Of a DNA stretch of 64,000 nucleotides, positions 34,151 through 43,530 are shown piece after piece (within the stretch, counting starts at the first letter, position 1; every line of letters begins with the position of its first letter). Location: contig NZ_JAMSLR010000003.1 of the NCBI RefSeq assembly GCF_023806485.1, positions 186,001 to 250,000 on the forward strand, written 5' to 3'. Origin of the DNA: Thermalbibacter longus (lineage in GTDB: Bacteria > Chloroflexota > Chloroflexia > Thermomicrobiales > Thermomicrobiaceae). The notes beneath the pieces were generated by a model that was not told where the DNA came from, ran no database searches, and worked only from the letters and a program-made list of their open reading frames with translations. The position numbers and the translations under genes are program-made.

Positions 34151-35158
34151 CTAGGCAGCCCAGTCGTCTGGCCGGATCAGGAGCACGAGCGTCCCATCGT
34201 GCTGAATGAGCCGCTCGGCTTCAGGCGTCACCCAGGTGCCGACGACTACCGGCTGGGCAGTCAGGCCGATACGCCGCGCCAGCGCCGCCCGGTCCCGAGC
34301 CCGCTGCACGTCTCTCACGCCGATGCCCCAAGAGACCTCGGCGATCAGGTATACCTCGCTCCGGTCGTCGGGCTGCTGCCCTCTGACGACGACGTCGGCC
34401 TCGATCAGTCGATCCGCCTCCTCCGGAGACAAGGTGCCCTGATCCTGCGCGTCGTCGACCAACTGCGCGAATTGCTCCTCGGAGACGAGGCGCGGACGAC
34501 GGATAAGCCTTCGGAAGAGGGCGTGCGCCTTCCGCCTCGCGCGCTCCTCCAGGCTCCAGCCCTTGAGCCTGCCGAGGTCGTCGGCCATCCGCTGCACCGC
34601 ATCCGCCAGCACGCTGACCTGCGCGGCTAGTTGTTCCAGTCGCTCCTCGGTGCGGCGCTGGGCTTCGGCCAGAGCGTCCACCCGGGCTGCCAGTGAGTCG
34701 AGCCGTTCCTCTGTGCGGCGCTGGGCTTCGGCGAGCTCGTCGACCCGGGCGGCCAGCGCATCCACGCGCGCGGTGAGCTGCTGCAGCCGCTCCTCGGTGT
34801 GCCGTTGGGCTTCGGCGAGCTCGTCCATCCGGACTGCCAGCGCGTCGAGCCGCGCGGCCAGCGCGTCGACGCGGACTGTCAACGCGTCGAGCCGCTCCTC
34901 GGTGCGGCGCTGGGCTTCGGCGAGCGTCGTCAGGGCCTCGGCGAGGCGCGCCTGGGTTATCTCCACACGCTCCAGGCGCTCCAACGCCTGCTGCTGCAGC
35001 CGTGCCATCTCGCGAACGATGCCGGCCAGCTCCCGCGTCAGGCCGGGCAAGGCGAGCAGCTCCTCGGTCAGCACAATGCGCCGCAGCTCGGCGCGCCACT
35101 CCGGGTGCTCCTCCAGCAGGCGAATCAGCTCGTGCAGGTCATCGGTGCTCAGTGTCAC
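34151..35158 (-). CDS. DUF3782-like protein: heptad-repeat coiled coil plus PD-(D/E)XK-like C-terminal domain
   Basis: A 335-residue protein from GTG 35158 (GAGAGGAC site). Residues about 45-215 form a long coiled coil built from units beginning LAEAQRRTEERL. Successive units are 35, 28 and 21 residues, all multiples of seven. The C-terminal part (about 225-335) contains ADRLIEADVVVRG, EVYLIAEVSW and VVVGTWVTPEAERL, a pattern like PD-(D/E)XK nuclease folds. DUF3782 proteins are found in cyanobacteria, Chloroflexota and archaea and their role is not established. It has no obvious partner gene. Confidence 0.7.
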   Translation of the reverse strand: MTLSTDDLHELIRLLEEHPEWRAELRRIVLTEELLALPGLTRELAGIVREMARLQQQALERLERVEITQARLAEALTTLAEAQRRTEERLDALTVRVDALAARLDALAVRMDELAEAQRHTEERLQQLTARVDALAARVDELAEAQRRTEERLDSLAARVDALAEAQRRTEERLEQLAAQVSVLADAVQRMADDLGRLKGWSLEERARRKAHALFRRLIRRPRLVSEEQFAQLVDDAQDQGTLSPEEADRLIEADVVVRGQQPDDRSEVYLIAEVSWGIGVRDVQRARDRAALARRIGLTAQPVVVGTWVTPEAERLIQHDGTLVLLIRPDDWAA

Positions 35159-35525
35159 GGATCGTCCTCTCGGTCTCAACTTCTGCTATTGTATCGAAAT
35201 CTCGGCGGACCGGGGCATGACGCTCTCCGGGCGTCGCTAGCCTGCCGCCGAGCGGATACGATTCCTTCAGGCCCGCGGCCATCCCGCGGCCTGCGCCGCG
35301 GGCAATGTGGCCGATGTCGCGCCGTTCGCTCTGGACGTCGACGAGGCCGGCGCGGCAGGGTAAAAGGGAAAGGGGAAGGTTCGGCCACTTGATGCACTCC
35401 TCCACCTCAGTACCCGTGGCGGTAGCCGAGCTTCCTGCTCGTGGCCGATGACGAGGAACATGCATGGATCTGCCGTGCTACAGCGGTACCTGTGGAAGGG
35501 TTCGTGACTGAGGAGAGAGAAAGGC
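35159..35525. other. Intergenic region with a GC-rich hairpin
   Basis: In 367 bp between the divergent coiled-coil and EamA genes, GCCCGCGGC (35271-35279) pairs with GCCGCGGGC (35295-35303) around a 15-nt loop that itself contains another CCGCGGCC. No gene is credible here, and no promoter was identified with confidence. Confidence 0.4.
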
Positions 35526-36482
35526 GTGGGCACCCGCCCGCTCTCCGGTGCGCGCCGGCACGCGGATGAGGCGAGCAGCGCGCACGGGGAACAGCTCTGG
35601 GGCAGCCTGGCCGTGCTGCTCTCGACGGTCGGCTTCGGCGCGCTGCCGACCCTGACCAAGCTGGCCTACGCGGCCGGGTTGAACGTGCCCACCCTGCTCA
35701 GTTTCCGCTTCGGCTTGGCGGCGCTGGCCATCTGGGGCACGCTGGCCATCCGACGGCAAGCGAGAGGGCCGGGCCGGCACGTCTTCGCTTTCCTGCTGCT
35801 GGCAGCGTGCTTTATCGGCAATACCGCGCTCTTCTTCTCCAGCCTGCGCTACGCGCCGGCCACGGCGGCCGCTGTGCTGTTCTACACCTACCCGGTGGTG
35901 GTGGCGCTCCTCGCGTTCATCTTCCTGAGAGAGCCGCTGACGCTCCAACGAGCGCTGGCGCTGGCGCTGGCTGTGCTCGGCTGCGCGGTCGTCCTCGGGC
36001 TCTCCATCGACGTCGTCGATGCCCGGGGGATGGTCTTCGCGCTGGCGTCAGGCGTGGTCTACGCCGCGTACATCGTGCTGAGCAGCCGGCTGCTGCGCGG
36101 CGCGGCCGTCGCGGTCGCCAGTGCCTGGATCATGACGTTCATGGCGGTGGCGTTTGCCAGCTTCGGGGTGGCGACCGGGTCGCTCGATGTCTCCTTCGCG
36201 CCTGCGGGCTGGCTTCTGTTGCTCCTGATCGTCACGGTCTCGACTGTGATGCCGGTGCAGCTCTTCCTGGCCGGTACCCTGAGGGTCGGGCCGACGCTGG
36301 CCTCGATCCTGGGCACGATGGAGCCGGTCTTTGCCGTGCTGTTCGCAGCGCTGGTCCTTGGCGAGCGGCTGGGCTGGCCCCAAGCGATCGGCGGCGGCTT
36401 GATTGTCTTGGCCGTACTGCTGCTCCGCCTGCCACCGAGCCCGCTGGCTAACCTGGCTCGGTGGCGTAGCGGGACGTCGTAG
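35526..36482 (+). CDS. EamA/DMT superfamily transporter
   Basis: A membrane permease of 318 residues with about ten helices arranged as two EamA repeats (about 25-145 and 165-305). It starts at GTG 35526. Typical segments are STVGFGALPTLTKLAYAAGL, LRYAPATAAAVLFYTYPVVV and GPTLASILGTMEPVFAVLFA, followed by the closing GERLGWPQAIGGGLIVLAVL. Members export or import amino acids, sugars or other small metabolites; specificity cannot be inferred. The next gene, on the same strand, begins 98 bp later. Confidence 0.88.
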   Translation: MGTRPLSGARRHADEASSAHGEQLWGSLAVLLSTVGFGALPTLTKLAYAAGLNVPTLLSFRFGLAALAIWGTLAIRRQARGPGRHVFAFLLLAACFIGNTALFFSSLRYAPATAAAVLFYTYPVVVALLAFIFLREPLTLQRALALALAVLGCAVVLGLSIDVVDARGMVFALASGVVYAAYIVLSSRLLRGAAVAVASAWIMTFMAVAFASFGVATGSLDVSFAPAGWLLLLLIVTVSTVMPVQLFLAGTLRVGPTLASILGTMEPVFAVLFAALVLGERLGWPQAIGGGLIVLAVLLLRLPPSPLANLARWRSGTS

Positions 36483-36580
36483 GACAGGGCAATCCCCGGA
36501 TCTCTGGGGCGCTCTCGCCCCGATCCTGGAACGCGGTAGGATACGAGCGGGTACGTTCGCTTTCGAGAAGGTGGGGAGCT

Positions 36581-37930
36581 ATGTCGATCTCCTGGCAGCA
36601 GATCCGCGACGAGGTGACGCACCACCTGCAGGCGCTCATCCGCTTCAACACGGTGAACCCGCCGGGGAACGAGACGCAAGCGGCGGCCTACCTGGCGTCC
36701 GCGCTCCAGCAGGAAGGCATCGAGGCTCAGGTCGTCGAGAGCGCGCCGGGCCGGGGCAACCTGGTGGCAAGGATCCGTGGCGAGGGCCGGGCGCGCCCCT
36801 TGCTCTTGATGGCGCACAGCGATGTCGTGAGCGTCGAGCCGGAGAAGTGGACACACGATCCCTTCGGGGGCGAGATCGTCGACGGGAAGGTGTGGGGACG
36901 CGGCGCGGTCGACACGAAATGCCTCGTCGCCTGCGAGCTGATGGTCATGCTGCTGGTGAAGCGGCTAGGGCTGACCCTCGACCGCGACCTGATCATGGCG
37001 ACCTTCGCTGACGAGGAGGCGGGTGGCCGCTACGGCGCCGGCTGGATGTGGCAGAACCGGCGCGAGCTGATCGACGCCGAGTACGCGATCAACGAGGGGG
37101 GTGGCGCAGCGCTCGAGGTAGCCGGCCACCGCTTCTACCTCTGCCAGACCGGCGAGAAGGGCGGCGCCCGCATGCGACTGACCGCTCGCGGGGAACCCGG
37201 ACACGCCTCGATGCCGTTGCCCGATACGGCGATGCGCCGTGCTGCCCAGGCGGTGGTGGCGCTGACCGGCCACACCTTCCCCACGGTGATGACCCGAACG
37301 GTCGAGCGGATGCTGCGGGCGATCGGGCAGAAGGTCGGTGGTGAGCTCGAGCGGCAGGTCGAGTCAGTCATGCGTGAACCGACCTGGGATAACTTGGCGA
37401 GGCTGCCGCTCAACGAGCCCGAGCGGCGGATGCTCTACGCGATGACCCGCAACACCGCGGTACCGACGATCATCCAGGGCGGGCATCGGATCAACGTGAT
37501 CCCCTCGGAGGTCACGGTCGACGTCGACGGCCGGATCCTTCCCGGTCAGAGCCCGGAGTCGTTCGTCGCCGAAGTTCAGGCTCTCCTCGGCGATCTCGTC
37601 GAAGTCGAGCTTACCAGCCGGAGCATCGCGCTGGAGGCGGATCCTGCTTCGCCGCTGTTCGACACGATCCGAACGGTTATGCAGGAACTGGACCCAGGGA
37701 GCGAGGTGGTGCCGTACCTGGTGCCGGGAGGCACCGATGCCAAGAGTCTCCCGGGGATCAAGGTCTACGGGTTCATGCCGATGCGCGACCACCCTGAGGA
37801 GTTCGATTTGGCACACGCGCACGACGAGCGCATCTCGATCTCGACGCTCGAGTTCGCGGTTCGGGCGCTGTTCGAGATCGTGACCCGCTTCTGCCATGCC
37901 AGGAGCGCCGACAGGGTGGCGGCGGGATGA
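36581..37930 (+). CDS. M20 family metallopeptidase (ArgE/DapE-like)
   Basis: Zinc-dependent amidohydrolase of 449 residues. The motifs appear in order: LLLMAHSDVVSVEPEKWTHD with the first ligand histidine, GRGAVDTKCLVACELM with the bridging aspartate, and FADEEAGGRYGAGW with the catalytic and ligand glutamates. The dimerisation domain begins near RMRLTARGEPGHASMPLPD. A C-terminal histidine lies in DLAHAHDERIS. The family includes acetylornithine deacetylase, succinyl-diaminopimelate desuccinylase and carboxypeptidases, and the substrate here is open. It overlaps the HAD gene by ATGA. Confidence 0.88.
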   Translation: MSISWQQIRDEVTHHLQALIRFNTVNPPGNETQAAAYLASALQQEGIEAQVVESAPGRGNLVARIRGEGRARPLLLMAHSDVVSVEPEKWTHDPFGGEIVDGKVWGRGAVDTKCLVACELMVMLLVKRLGLTLDRDLIMATFADEEAGGRYGAGWMWQNRRELIDAEYAINEGGGAALEVAGHRFYLCQTGEKGGARMRLTARGEPGHASMPLPDTAMRRAAQAVVALTGHTFPTVMTRTVERMLRAIGQKVGGELERQVESVMREPTWDNLARLPLNEPERRMLYAMTRNTAVPTIIQGGHRINVIPSEVTVDVDGRILPGQSPESFVAEVQALLGDLVEVELTSRSIALEADPASPLFDTIRTVMQELDPGSEVVPYLVPGGTDAKSLPGIKVYGFMPMRDHPEEFDLAHAHDERISISTLEFAVRALFEIVTRFCHARSADRVAAG

Positions 37931-38646
37931 TGCGTGGCCTCGTCCTCTTCGACATCGACGGTACTCTGCTGCGCGCTGGCGATCGCGAGCATGCCCGGGC
38001 CTTCGTCGAGGCAATGACCGAAGTCTTCGGACGGCCGATCGACCTGGACGGGGTGCCGCTGGCCGGGATGCTCGACAGCGAGATCGCCCGGCTGGCCCTG
38101 GAGCGAGAGGGCATTACCCCTGTCGAGGTCGAGGCGAAGCTCCCCCTGGTGATGCGCCGGATGGGGGAGCACTACTCTGGGCGCGTACTGGCGGGCGATC
38201 GGGTGACTTGGGTGCTCGCAGGAGCAGTCGAGTCGGCCCTCGCGCTCGCCGATGCGGGCTACGCGCTGGGCGTGTTGACCGGCAACGCCCGGACCGTGGC
38301 GCGGGCGAAGCTGGCGGCTGCCGGCGTGGACGGGCTGTTCCCAGTCGGGGCCTATGGAGACCAGGCGCACACGCGCGGCGAGCTGGTATGGCTGGCGTGC
38401 GCTGAGGCCGAGCGTCACTACGGCGTGCGCTTTCTCGTCCACCGCGTCGTCCTCATCGGCGACACGCCGCGCGACATCGCTGCCGCGCGTGCTGCTGGGG
38501 CCAGAGTGCTTGCCGTGGCGACCGGTCGCTACAGCGTCCGCGAGCTCGAGGCAGAGGGGGCTGACGCGGTGCTGCCAGACCTGTCGGATCCGGTGACCAC
38601 GCTGGCTGCGGTGGAGGCAATACTGAGCGGTTCGTCCGCCGGGTGA
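37927..38646 (+). CDS. HAD superfamily hydrolase (phosphoglycolate-phosphatase-like)
   Basis: A 239-residue haloacid-dehalogenase phosphatase. Motif I is LVLFDIDGTLLRAGD with the nucleophile aspartate at residue 9. Motif II is GVLTGNART, and motifs III/IV are VVLIGDTPRDIAAARAAGA. The helical cap (about 18-85) is of the C1 type used by phosphoglycolate and related phosphatases. It is translationally coupled to the M20 peptidase gene. A substrate cannot be named. Confidence 0.86.
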   Translation: MMRGLVLFDIDGTLLRAGDREHARAFVEAMTEVFGRPIDLDGVPLAGMLDSEIARLALEREGITPVEVEAKLPLVMRRMGEHYSGRVLAGDRVTWVLAGAVESALALADAGYALGVLTGNARTVARAKLAAAGVDGLFPVGAYGDQAHTRGELVWLACAEAERHYGVRFLVHRVVLIGDTPRDIAAARAAGARVLAVATGRYSVRELEAEGADAVLPDLSDPVTTLAAVEAILSGSSAG

Positions 38647-38684
38647 GCGGCTGCGGCGTCGAGAGCGCCGAACACAGAACATCA

Positions 38685-38716
38685 GGCCCGGTCGTAGCGC
38701 GCAACCAGACCGGGCC
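38685..38716. terminator. Hairpin between convergent HAD and ilvE genes
   Basis: GGCCCGGTC (38685-38693) is the reverse complement of GACCGGGCC (38708-38716) with a 14-nt loop. It sits in the 97-bp gap between two converging stops and could end transcription from both sides, although no T-run follows. Confidence 0.5.
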
Positions 38717-38743
38717 CGGCTCGATTGCGTCCCTGCGGCGAGG

Positions 38744-39691
38744 TCAGGCGCGTGCCAGTTGGGCTAGTCCAACCGGGGTTCGCCATTCGGCCCGGCGCGG
38801 ATCCTTCCCACGCAGCACGTCATGGAAGAGCTGCTCGAGCCGCCGCGTGATCGGGCCGATCGTTCCCTCGCCGACCTGGTAGTGGTCGATCTCGACGATC
38901 GGTGTGATCTCGGCAGCAGTGCCGCAGAGGAAGACCTCGTCAGCAATGTAGAGCTCGGTGCGGTCGACCGTCCGTTCTTCTACTACTAGCCCGAGCTCGT
39001 CGCGCGCGAGCTGGATCAGCGCGTCCCGGGTGATGCTTTCGAGGATGCTGCTCGTCAGGTCGGGCGTGATCAGCTTGCCGTCACGCACCAGCATCAGGCA
39101 AGCTCCCGGCCCCTCGGCGACCTTTCCCTGCGTGTTGAGCAGGATGGCCACGTCGTATCCGTCCAGCGCCGCTTCCATCGAGGCGAGCTGGCTGTTGCGG
39201 TAGTTCGAGATGTTCTTGACGCGCGGCGGCATCACATCGTCGGAGATGCGTCGCCAGGAACTCACCCGGGCTTTGACGGTCTTGCCCGTTAGCAGGTGCG
39301 ACGGCATCGGGCGGGTGGCGATGAACATCTGTGAATCGGAGCTGAAACCGCTGAAGCTCCGCGGCCCCGCGCCGCGATACGCCACTGGGTTGATGTAGGT
39401 ATCTTCCCGGCAGTCGTTGTCGCGCAGGAGTTGCAGGATCGCCGCAGTCAGCTCGTCGATCGAGTGCTTCTGCTCCAGTCGCACCAGCTTCATCGAGCGC
39501 GAGAGCCGCTCGAGATGCTCGCGCAGCCGGAACACGTAGGCCTCGCCGGCCTCCTCGTTCCAGTAGGCCCGGATCCCCTCGAAGACTGCGCCGACCGTCG
39601 ACCAGCCGAGCTCGGTGACGTGGACGGTCGCCTCTTCCCACCGGACTTGCCGGCCGTTCCACCACAGGTATGTCGGGTGCCCGCTGCTCAC
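38744..39691 (-). CDS. ilvE: Branched-chain amino acid aminotransferase
   Basis: Fold-type IV PLP enzyme that makes leucine, isoleucine and valine from their 2-oxo acids. The 315 residues include VFEGIRAYWNEEAGEAYVFR, RLSRSMKLV, the PLP lysine K159 in PPRVKNISNYRN, and QGKVAEGPGACLML. The phosphate-binding SSILESITRDALIQLA and the C-terminal EVFLCGTAAEITPI follow. The start is GTG 39691 behind GAGGAGGG. D-amino-acid transaminases and aminodeoxychorismate lyase share the fold, but the length and N-terminus fit IlvE. Confidence 0.92.
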   Translation of the reverse strand: MSSGHPTYLWWNGRQVRWEEATVHVTELGWSTVGAVFEGIRAYWNEEAGEAYVFRLREHLERLSRSMKLVRLEQKHSIDELTAAILQLLRDNDCREDTYINPVAYRGAGPRSFSGFSSDSQMFIATRPMPSHLLTGKTVKARVSSWRRISDDVMPPRVKNISNYRNSQLASMEAALDGYDVAILLNTQGKVAEGPGACLMLVRDGKLITPDLTSSILESITRDALIQLARDELGLVVEERTVDRTELYIADEVFLCGTAAEITPIVEIDHYQVGEGTIGPITRRLEQLFHDVLRGKDPRRAEWRTPVGLAQLARA

Positions 39692-39833
39692 GTGACCCTC
39701 CTCGATGCACTACCGTTCCACTGCGGCGGCTTCGCCAGCTCTTCGCGCACCGCCCTGGTGCCGTTGCCTCCCCATCGTATCACCCCGTGCATGGCTTGAA
39801 AACAACGGGTCCGCGGGCGATCGAGCTGCCCCG

Positions 39834-41630
39834 CTATCCGCCCTGGCGATCGCCGAGCCACACGTACCACTTGAACCGGCTGAAGAGTCGGTTCGGGCCC
39901 ACTGGGTCGCCCTGGCGGTTGCGCGGTATAGCGCGAACCCAGGGCTTGACGAGAAGGGCTGCCGCTGGATAGCCGACCGGTACGTAGATCCCCTGCTCCT
40001 GCAGGATGCGCTCGCACTGGCGGTAGATCGCCAATCGACGCAGGCGATCGGTCTCCCGATCGCCGAGGCGGATCAAGGCATCGAAGTTCGGATCTGCCCA
40101 GCCCAGCCCCTGGATCTGCCGGCGCTCGCTGGCGAACAAGACGGCATAGGCTGCGCTGGGATCAGGGTAGGGGAAGTCCCAGCGGAGCCAGAGAAGCTGG
40201 AAGTCACCTCGTTCCAGCACTGTCTCCCACTCTTGGCTGGGCACCTCGCGAAGCGTCAGCGGCATGCCGAGGTTTCCAGCGAGCTGGCCGACGATGTCCT
40301 CGACCAGTGTCCGCTCCGGCGTGCCCATCCCCTCACGAGCCGACAGTGTCACGGGCGGCCAGGCTGCGGGGTCTGTGTACGGTGTCGAACCCAGCAGCCG
40401 TCGCGCCGCGTCAGGGTCGAACCGCTGGCCGGCCAGGATCTCGTCGCTCTCGTCCAGGTGGCCGGCGATCCCGGGCGGGATCAGGGAGAAGGCTGGTGTC
40501 ACTGCGCCGTAGACCAGTTGCCACAGGCGCTGCCGGTCGATCGCCCGTCCGAGCGCGCGGCGCACTGCGAGCTGGTCGAACGGCGGCCGCTGCGTATTCG
40601 GTACGAGGATCCAGATGGCCGGCTCGGTCGGCCGGACAAGCTGCGGGCCGAGCACCGGGTCGAGCGCGACCGAGCTCAGCGAACCGGCAGCGACGGAGAC
40701 CAGGTCGAGATCGCCGCGAAAGTAGGCAACCAATCCCTCCTGGGCAGGCAAGATCGGCGTGACGCAGCGATCGATCCGCAGGTCGCGATTCCAGTAGTTC
40801 GGGTTCCTGCTGAGCGTGAAGGCGCGGCCATGCTCCCAGCTCGCGAGCTGGAAGGGTCCGTTGGACACGCAGTGTCCGGCTTCGGTCCAGCGATCGCCCC
40901 ACGTCTCGACGGACGGGCGGTGCGCTGGAAGCAGGCCAGGTAGACCGAGCAGGATCGGGAAGTAGCTCCTCGGGTGCTCGAGCTCGATCTCGAGCGTCCA
41001 GTCGTCCAGCGCGCGCACGCCGAGCGAGGCCGGGTCAGCCCCCTGCTGGTTGACGGCCCGCGCATTGACGACGTCGAAGAGCAGCGAGGCCTGTGGAGCC
41101 CCGGTCTCCGGCGCTAGCATCCGCTGCCACGACCAGACGAAGTCCTGGGCTCGTACCGGGTCGCCGTTCGACCAGCCTGAGCGATTACGGCGCAGGGTGA
41201 ACACCCAGCGCCGGCTATCGCCGCTCGATTGCCAGGACTCTGCCCAGTCCGGCACGGGTTCATAGTCCGGGGTGAGGGCAACGAGGCCGCCGAACAACTC
41301 GGGGTCGCCGCCACAGCCGGCGTTTGCGTTGAAGTCGTGGCTCAGCGGGTCTTCGAGAAATCCACCCTGGTAGAACACAACAGGTGGGGAAAGAGTAGGA
41401 GACGGCGAGGGGGTTGCCGTGGGAGATGGGGGTGGAGCAGCCGGCGTGGTGACCCTCGGGGACGGCGACACGACGGGCTGCTCTGCAGTGGGCGCTGGGG
41501 AAGAAACCCGTTGCCGTTCCCGGTAGACGAGGAGAGCGCTGCCAGAGACGGCAGCGAACGCTCCGATCCAGCCGAGCAGCCGGCGCCGGGTCAGCCGGTG
41601 GCCTGGCACTGTCGGTGGGCGGTCAGGCAT
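39834..41630 (-). CDS. ABC transporter solute-binding protein, family 5 (oligopeptide type)
   Basis: Exported binding protein of 598 residues from ATG 41630 (GGTGAGG site); the ATG at 41663 is an alternative. A twin-arginine-like leader (RRRLLGWIGAFAAVSGSALL) is followed by a proline/threonine/serine-rich linker (about 45-85). The SBP_bac_5 domain then has WVFTLRRNRSGWSNGDPVRA, the QDFVWSWQRM helix and IYRQCERILQEQGIYVPVG. It likely binds peptides. The matching permease and ATPase genes are not adjacent, so it either serves a transporter encoded elsewhere or acts alone. Confidence 0.87.
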   Translation of the reverse strand: MPDRPPTVPGHRLTRRRLLGWIGAFAAVSGSALLVYRERQRVSSPAPTAEQPVVSPSPRVTTPAAPPPSPTATPSPSPTLSPPVVFYQGGFLEDPLSHDFNANAGCGGDPELFGGLVALTPDYEPVPDWAESWQSSGDSRRWVFTLRRNRSGWSNGDPVRAQDFVWSWQRMLAPETGAPQASLLFDVVNARAVNQQGADPASLGVRALDDWTLEIELEHPRSYFPILLGLPGLLPAHRPSVETWGDRWTEAGHCVSNGPFQLASWEHGRAFTLSRNPNYWNRDLRIDRCVTPILPAQEGLVAYFRGDLDLVSVAAGSLSSVALDPVLGPQLVRPTEPAIWILVPNTQRPPFDQLAVRRALGRAIDRQRLWQLVYGAVTPAFSLIPPGIAGHLDESDEILAGQRFDPDAARRLLGSTPYTDPAAWPPVTLSAREGMGTPERTLVEDIVGQLAGNLGMPLTLREVPSQEWETVLERGDFQLLWLRWDFPYPDPSAAYAVLFASERRQIQGLGWADPNFDALIRLGDRETDRLRRLAIYRQCERILQEQGIYVPVGYPAAALLVKPWVRAIPRNRQGDPVGPNRLFSRFKWYVWLGDRQGG

Positions 41631-41706
41631 CGGCGGTGGCCTCACCCGCGCCCCCTTTCGCATCTCCCGGCTGCCGCGGCCACCTCCTGAGGCCGACACG
41701 CGACGT

Positions 41707-42693
41707 TCAGTCGAGCCGCACGACCCCAGGGGGAGATTCGCCGGTGACGAGGAAGGCTCGAGCTGCCGCGCCGTAGATCCCGGCATCGGTTCCGAGCGCC
41801 GACGGCAGAATGCGCACCTGATCGACGATGTACGTGATGGCGTAGTGTGGCAGCCAGCGCTTGAGCGGGTCAAGGAGCAGGTCACCCGCCTGAGCCACTC
41901 CCCCGCCGATGACGATCAGCTCCGGGTTGAAGACGTTGACCAGTCCGGCCAAGCCGACCGCCAGAGCGCGCCCCGCATTCTCGAAGATACTGCGCGCTGC
42001 CGCATCGCCGGCCTGGGCGACCGCTGTTACCAGCTCAGCCGTCACGGGCCCTCCAGCAGCCGCCCGGCGAAGTGCCTCTGACCGCCCAGAGTGGGCCAGG
42101 GCCTCGCCATCCCGGGCAAGAGCCCAGCCACTGACGTAAGCTTCCAGGCAGCCGATCCCGCCGCAGTGACACCGTGGGCCATCGGGGTTCACTGAGAGGT
42201 GCCCGACCTCGGCTCCCAGCCCCCGGTACCCCTCGATGAGCTGGCCGTGGGAGATGATGCCGCTCCCGAACCCGGTGCCGATCATCACGTGGATGAGATG
42301 ACGGCAGCCGCGCGCCGCGCCGAACATCACCTTGCCCAGAGCTGCGCCGTTGCCGTCGTTCCCGATCACGATGCGCCGGCCTAGCCGCTCGGCGAGCATC
42401 GCCCGGAGTGGCACATTGCGCCAGCCAGGCAGGTTCGGCCCGAAATAGATGATCCCTGCATCCGGATCGAGCGGGCCCGGCGCCACGACGCCGACAGGGA
42501 TCTCAGGACCGGCACCGGAGGCAGCGATCACCTGCTCGGCGAGGTCGATCATTCGCTCGACGACTGCTTGGACCCCTTCCTCCACCCGGGTCAGGGTGCT
42601 GACGTGGTGCAGGAGGGAACCCTCCGCCGTGACGAGCGCCGCCCGGATGTTGGTGCCGCCGAAGTCGATCGCGATCGCGGCCGGAATCCCCAT
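41707..42693 (-). CDS. ROK family sugar kinase (glucokinase-like)
   Basis: ATP-dependent hexose kinase or related ROK protein of 328 residues. It begins IAIDFGGTNIRAALV, the phosphate-1 motif, and has VGVVAPGPLDP, the catalytic GNDGNGAALGKVMFG region and MIGTGFGSGI. The ROK zinc site is in CHCGGIGCLEAYVSG. No DNA-binding domain is present, so it is an enzyme rather than an Xyl-type repressor. It follows the GT2 gene by 36 bp on the same strand, suggesting co-transcription in sugar or glycan metabolism. Confidence 0.9.
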   Translation of the reverse strand: MGIPAAIAIDFGGTNIRAALVTAEGSLLHHVSTLTRVEEGVQAVVERMIDLAEQVIAASGAGPEIPVGVVAPGPLDPDAGIIYFGPNLPGWRNVPLRAMLAERLGRRIVIGNDGNGAALGKVMFGAARGCRHLIHVMIGTGFGSGIISHGQLIEGYRGLGAEVGHLSVNPDGPRCHCGGIGCLEAYVSGWALARDGEALAHSGRSEALRRAAAGGPVTAELVTAVAQAGDAAARSIFENAGRALAVGLAGLVNVFNPELIVIGGGVAQAGDLLLDPLKRWLPHYAITYIVDQVRILPSALGTDAGIYGAAARAFLVTGESPPGVVRLD

Positions 42694-42729
42694 GGCGTAC
42701 TCCCTGCCGGGTATCCTACCGGAAGGCTG

Positions 42730-43443
42730 TCAGTCCAGGAAGCGACAGCGTAGCAGGGTGACCAGCACCGTAATCCCGTCGCGCCAGGTGATCTTCTTGC
42801 CTTCCCAGTACTCGCGCCCATTGTAGGCGATCGGGACTTCGTAGATGCGGTAGCCTCGCTTGAGAATCTGCGCGGTGATCTCCGGGTCGAATCCCCAGCG
42901 ATCGCTGCGCAGGCGAAGCCGGCGGGCAACTTCGGCGGTGAAGACCTTGTAGCCGGTCTCCATGTCGGTCAGGGTGGTGTCGTAGAGCAGATTGGTGACC
43001 AGCGTGAGGAAGCGATTGCCGACGGCGTGCCAGAAGTACATGGCCTTGTGCTCACCGAGGAAACGAGAACCGTAGACGACCTGCGTTCGCCCCTCGACGA
43101 TCGGCCGTAGCAGCACTGGATAGTCCCGCGGGTCATACTCCAGGTCGGCATCCTGGATGATCAACACATCGCCGGTGGCCGCCGTGAGCGCGGTGCGGAC
43201 GGCAGCCCCCTTGCCCCGGTTCACGGCGTGATAGATGACCTTGAGATCCCTCGCGCCTTCCGCCTCCTGGGCCAGCGCCTCCCTGGTGCCATCGGTCGAG
43301 CCGTCATCCACGACGACGATCTCGCGCTGGTAGGGCAGCTCGACAGCCCGCACCCGCCGAATCAGCTCGAGAATCGTGCGCTCCTCGTTGTAGACCGGGA
43401 TCAAGACCGAGATGCGCTCGATCGGCCTGCTCGGGTTCCCCAC
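42730..43443 (-). CDS. GT2 family glycosyltransferase (dolichol-phosphate mannosyltransferase-like)
   Basis: A 237-residue GT-A fold enzyme without membrane helices. Key segments are ISVLIPVYNEERTILELIRR, VVVDDGSTDGTREAL, the metal-binding DADLEYDPRDYP and GSRFLGEHKAMYFWHAVGN. WGFDPEITAQILKRGYRIYE comes near the end. It resembles enzymes that transfer a sugar to polyprenyl phosphate for surface glycans. The start is GTG 43443 with GGGGAGG upstream. Donor and acceptor are not known. Confidence 0.88.
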   Translation of the reverse strand: MGNPSRPIERISVLIPVYNEERTILELIRRVRAVELPYQREIVVVDDGSTDGTREALAQEAEGARDLKVIYHAVNRGKGAAVRTALTAATGDVLIIQDADLEYDPRDYPVLLRPIVEGRTQVVYGSRFLGEHKAMYFWHAVGNRFLTLVTNLLYDTTLTDMETGYKVFTAEVARRLRLRSDRWGFDPEITAQILKRGYRIYEVPIAYNGREYWEGKKITWRDGITVLVTLLRCRFLD

Positions 43444-43530
43444 CCTGACCTCCCCGTCGCCGATCCGCCGTCCCCCATCGCGCAGGGCCGGCCGGAACGA
43501 CCCTTTGCCTCAGGCCGCTCCGGCCGCAGT

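Noticed and set aside
39705-40943. A 412-codon plus-strand frame opposite the solute-binding protein gene
   Set aside because: It has no family motif or ribosome site and is fully antisense to a well-supported gene.
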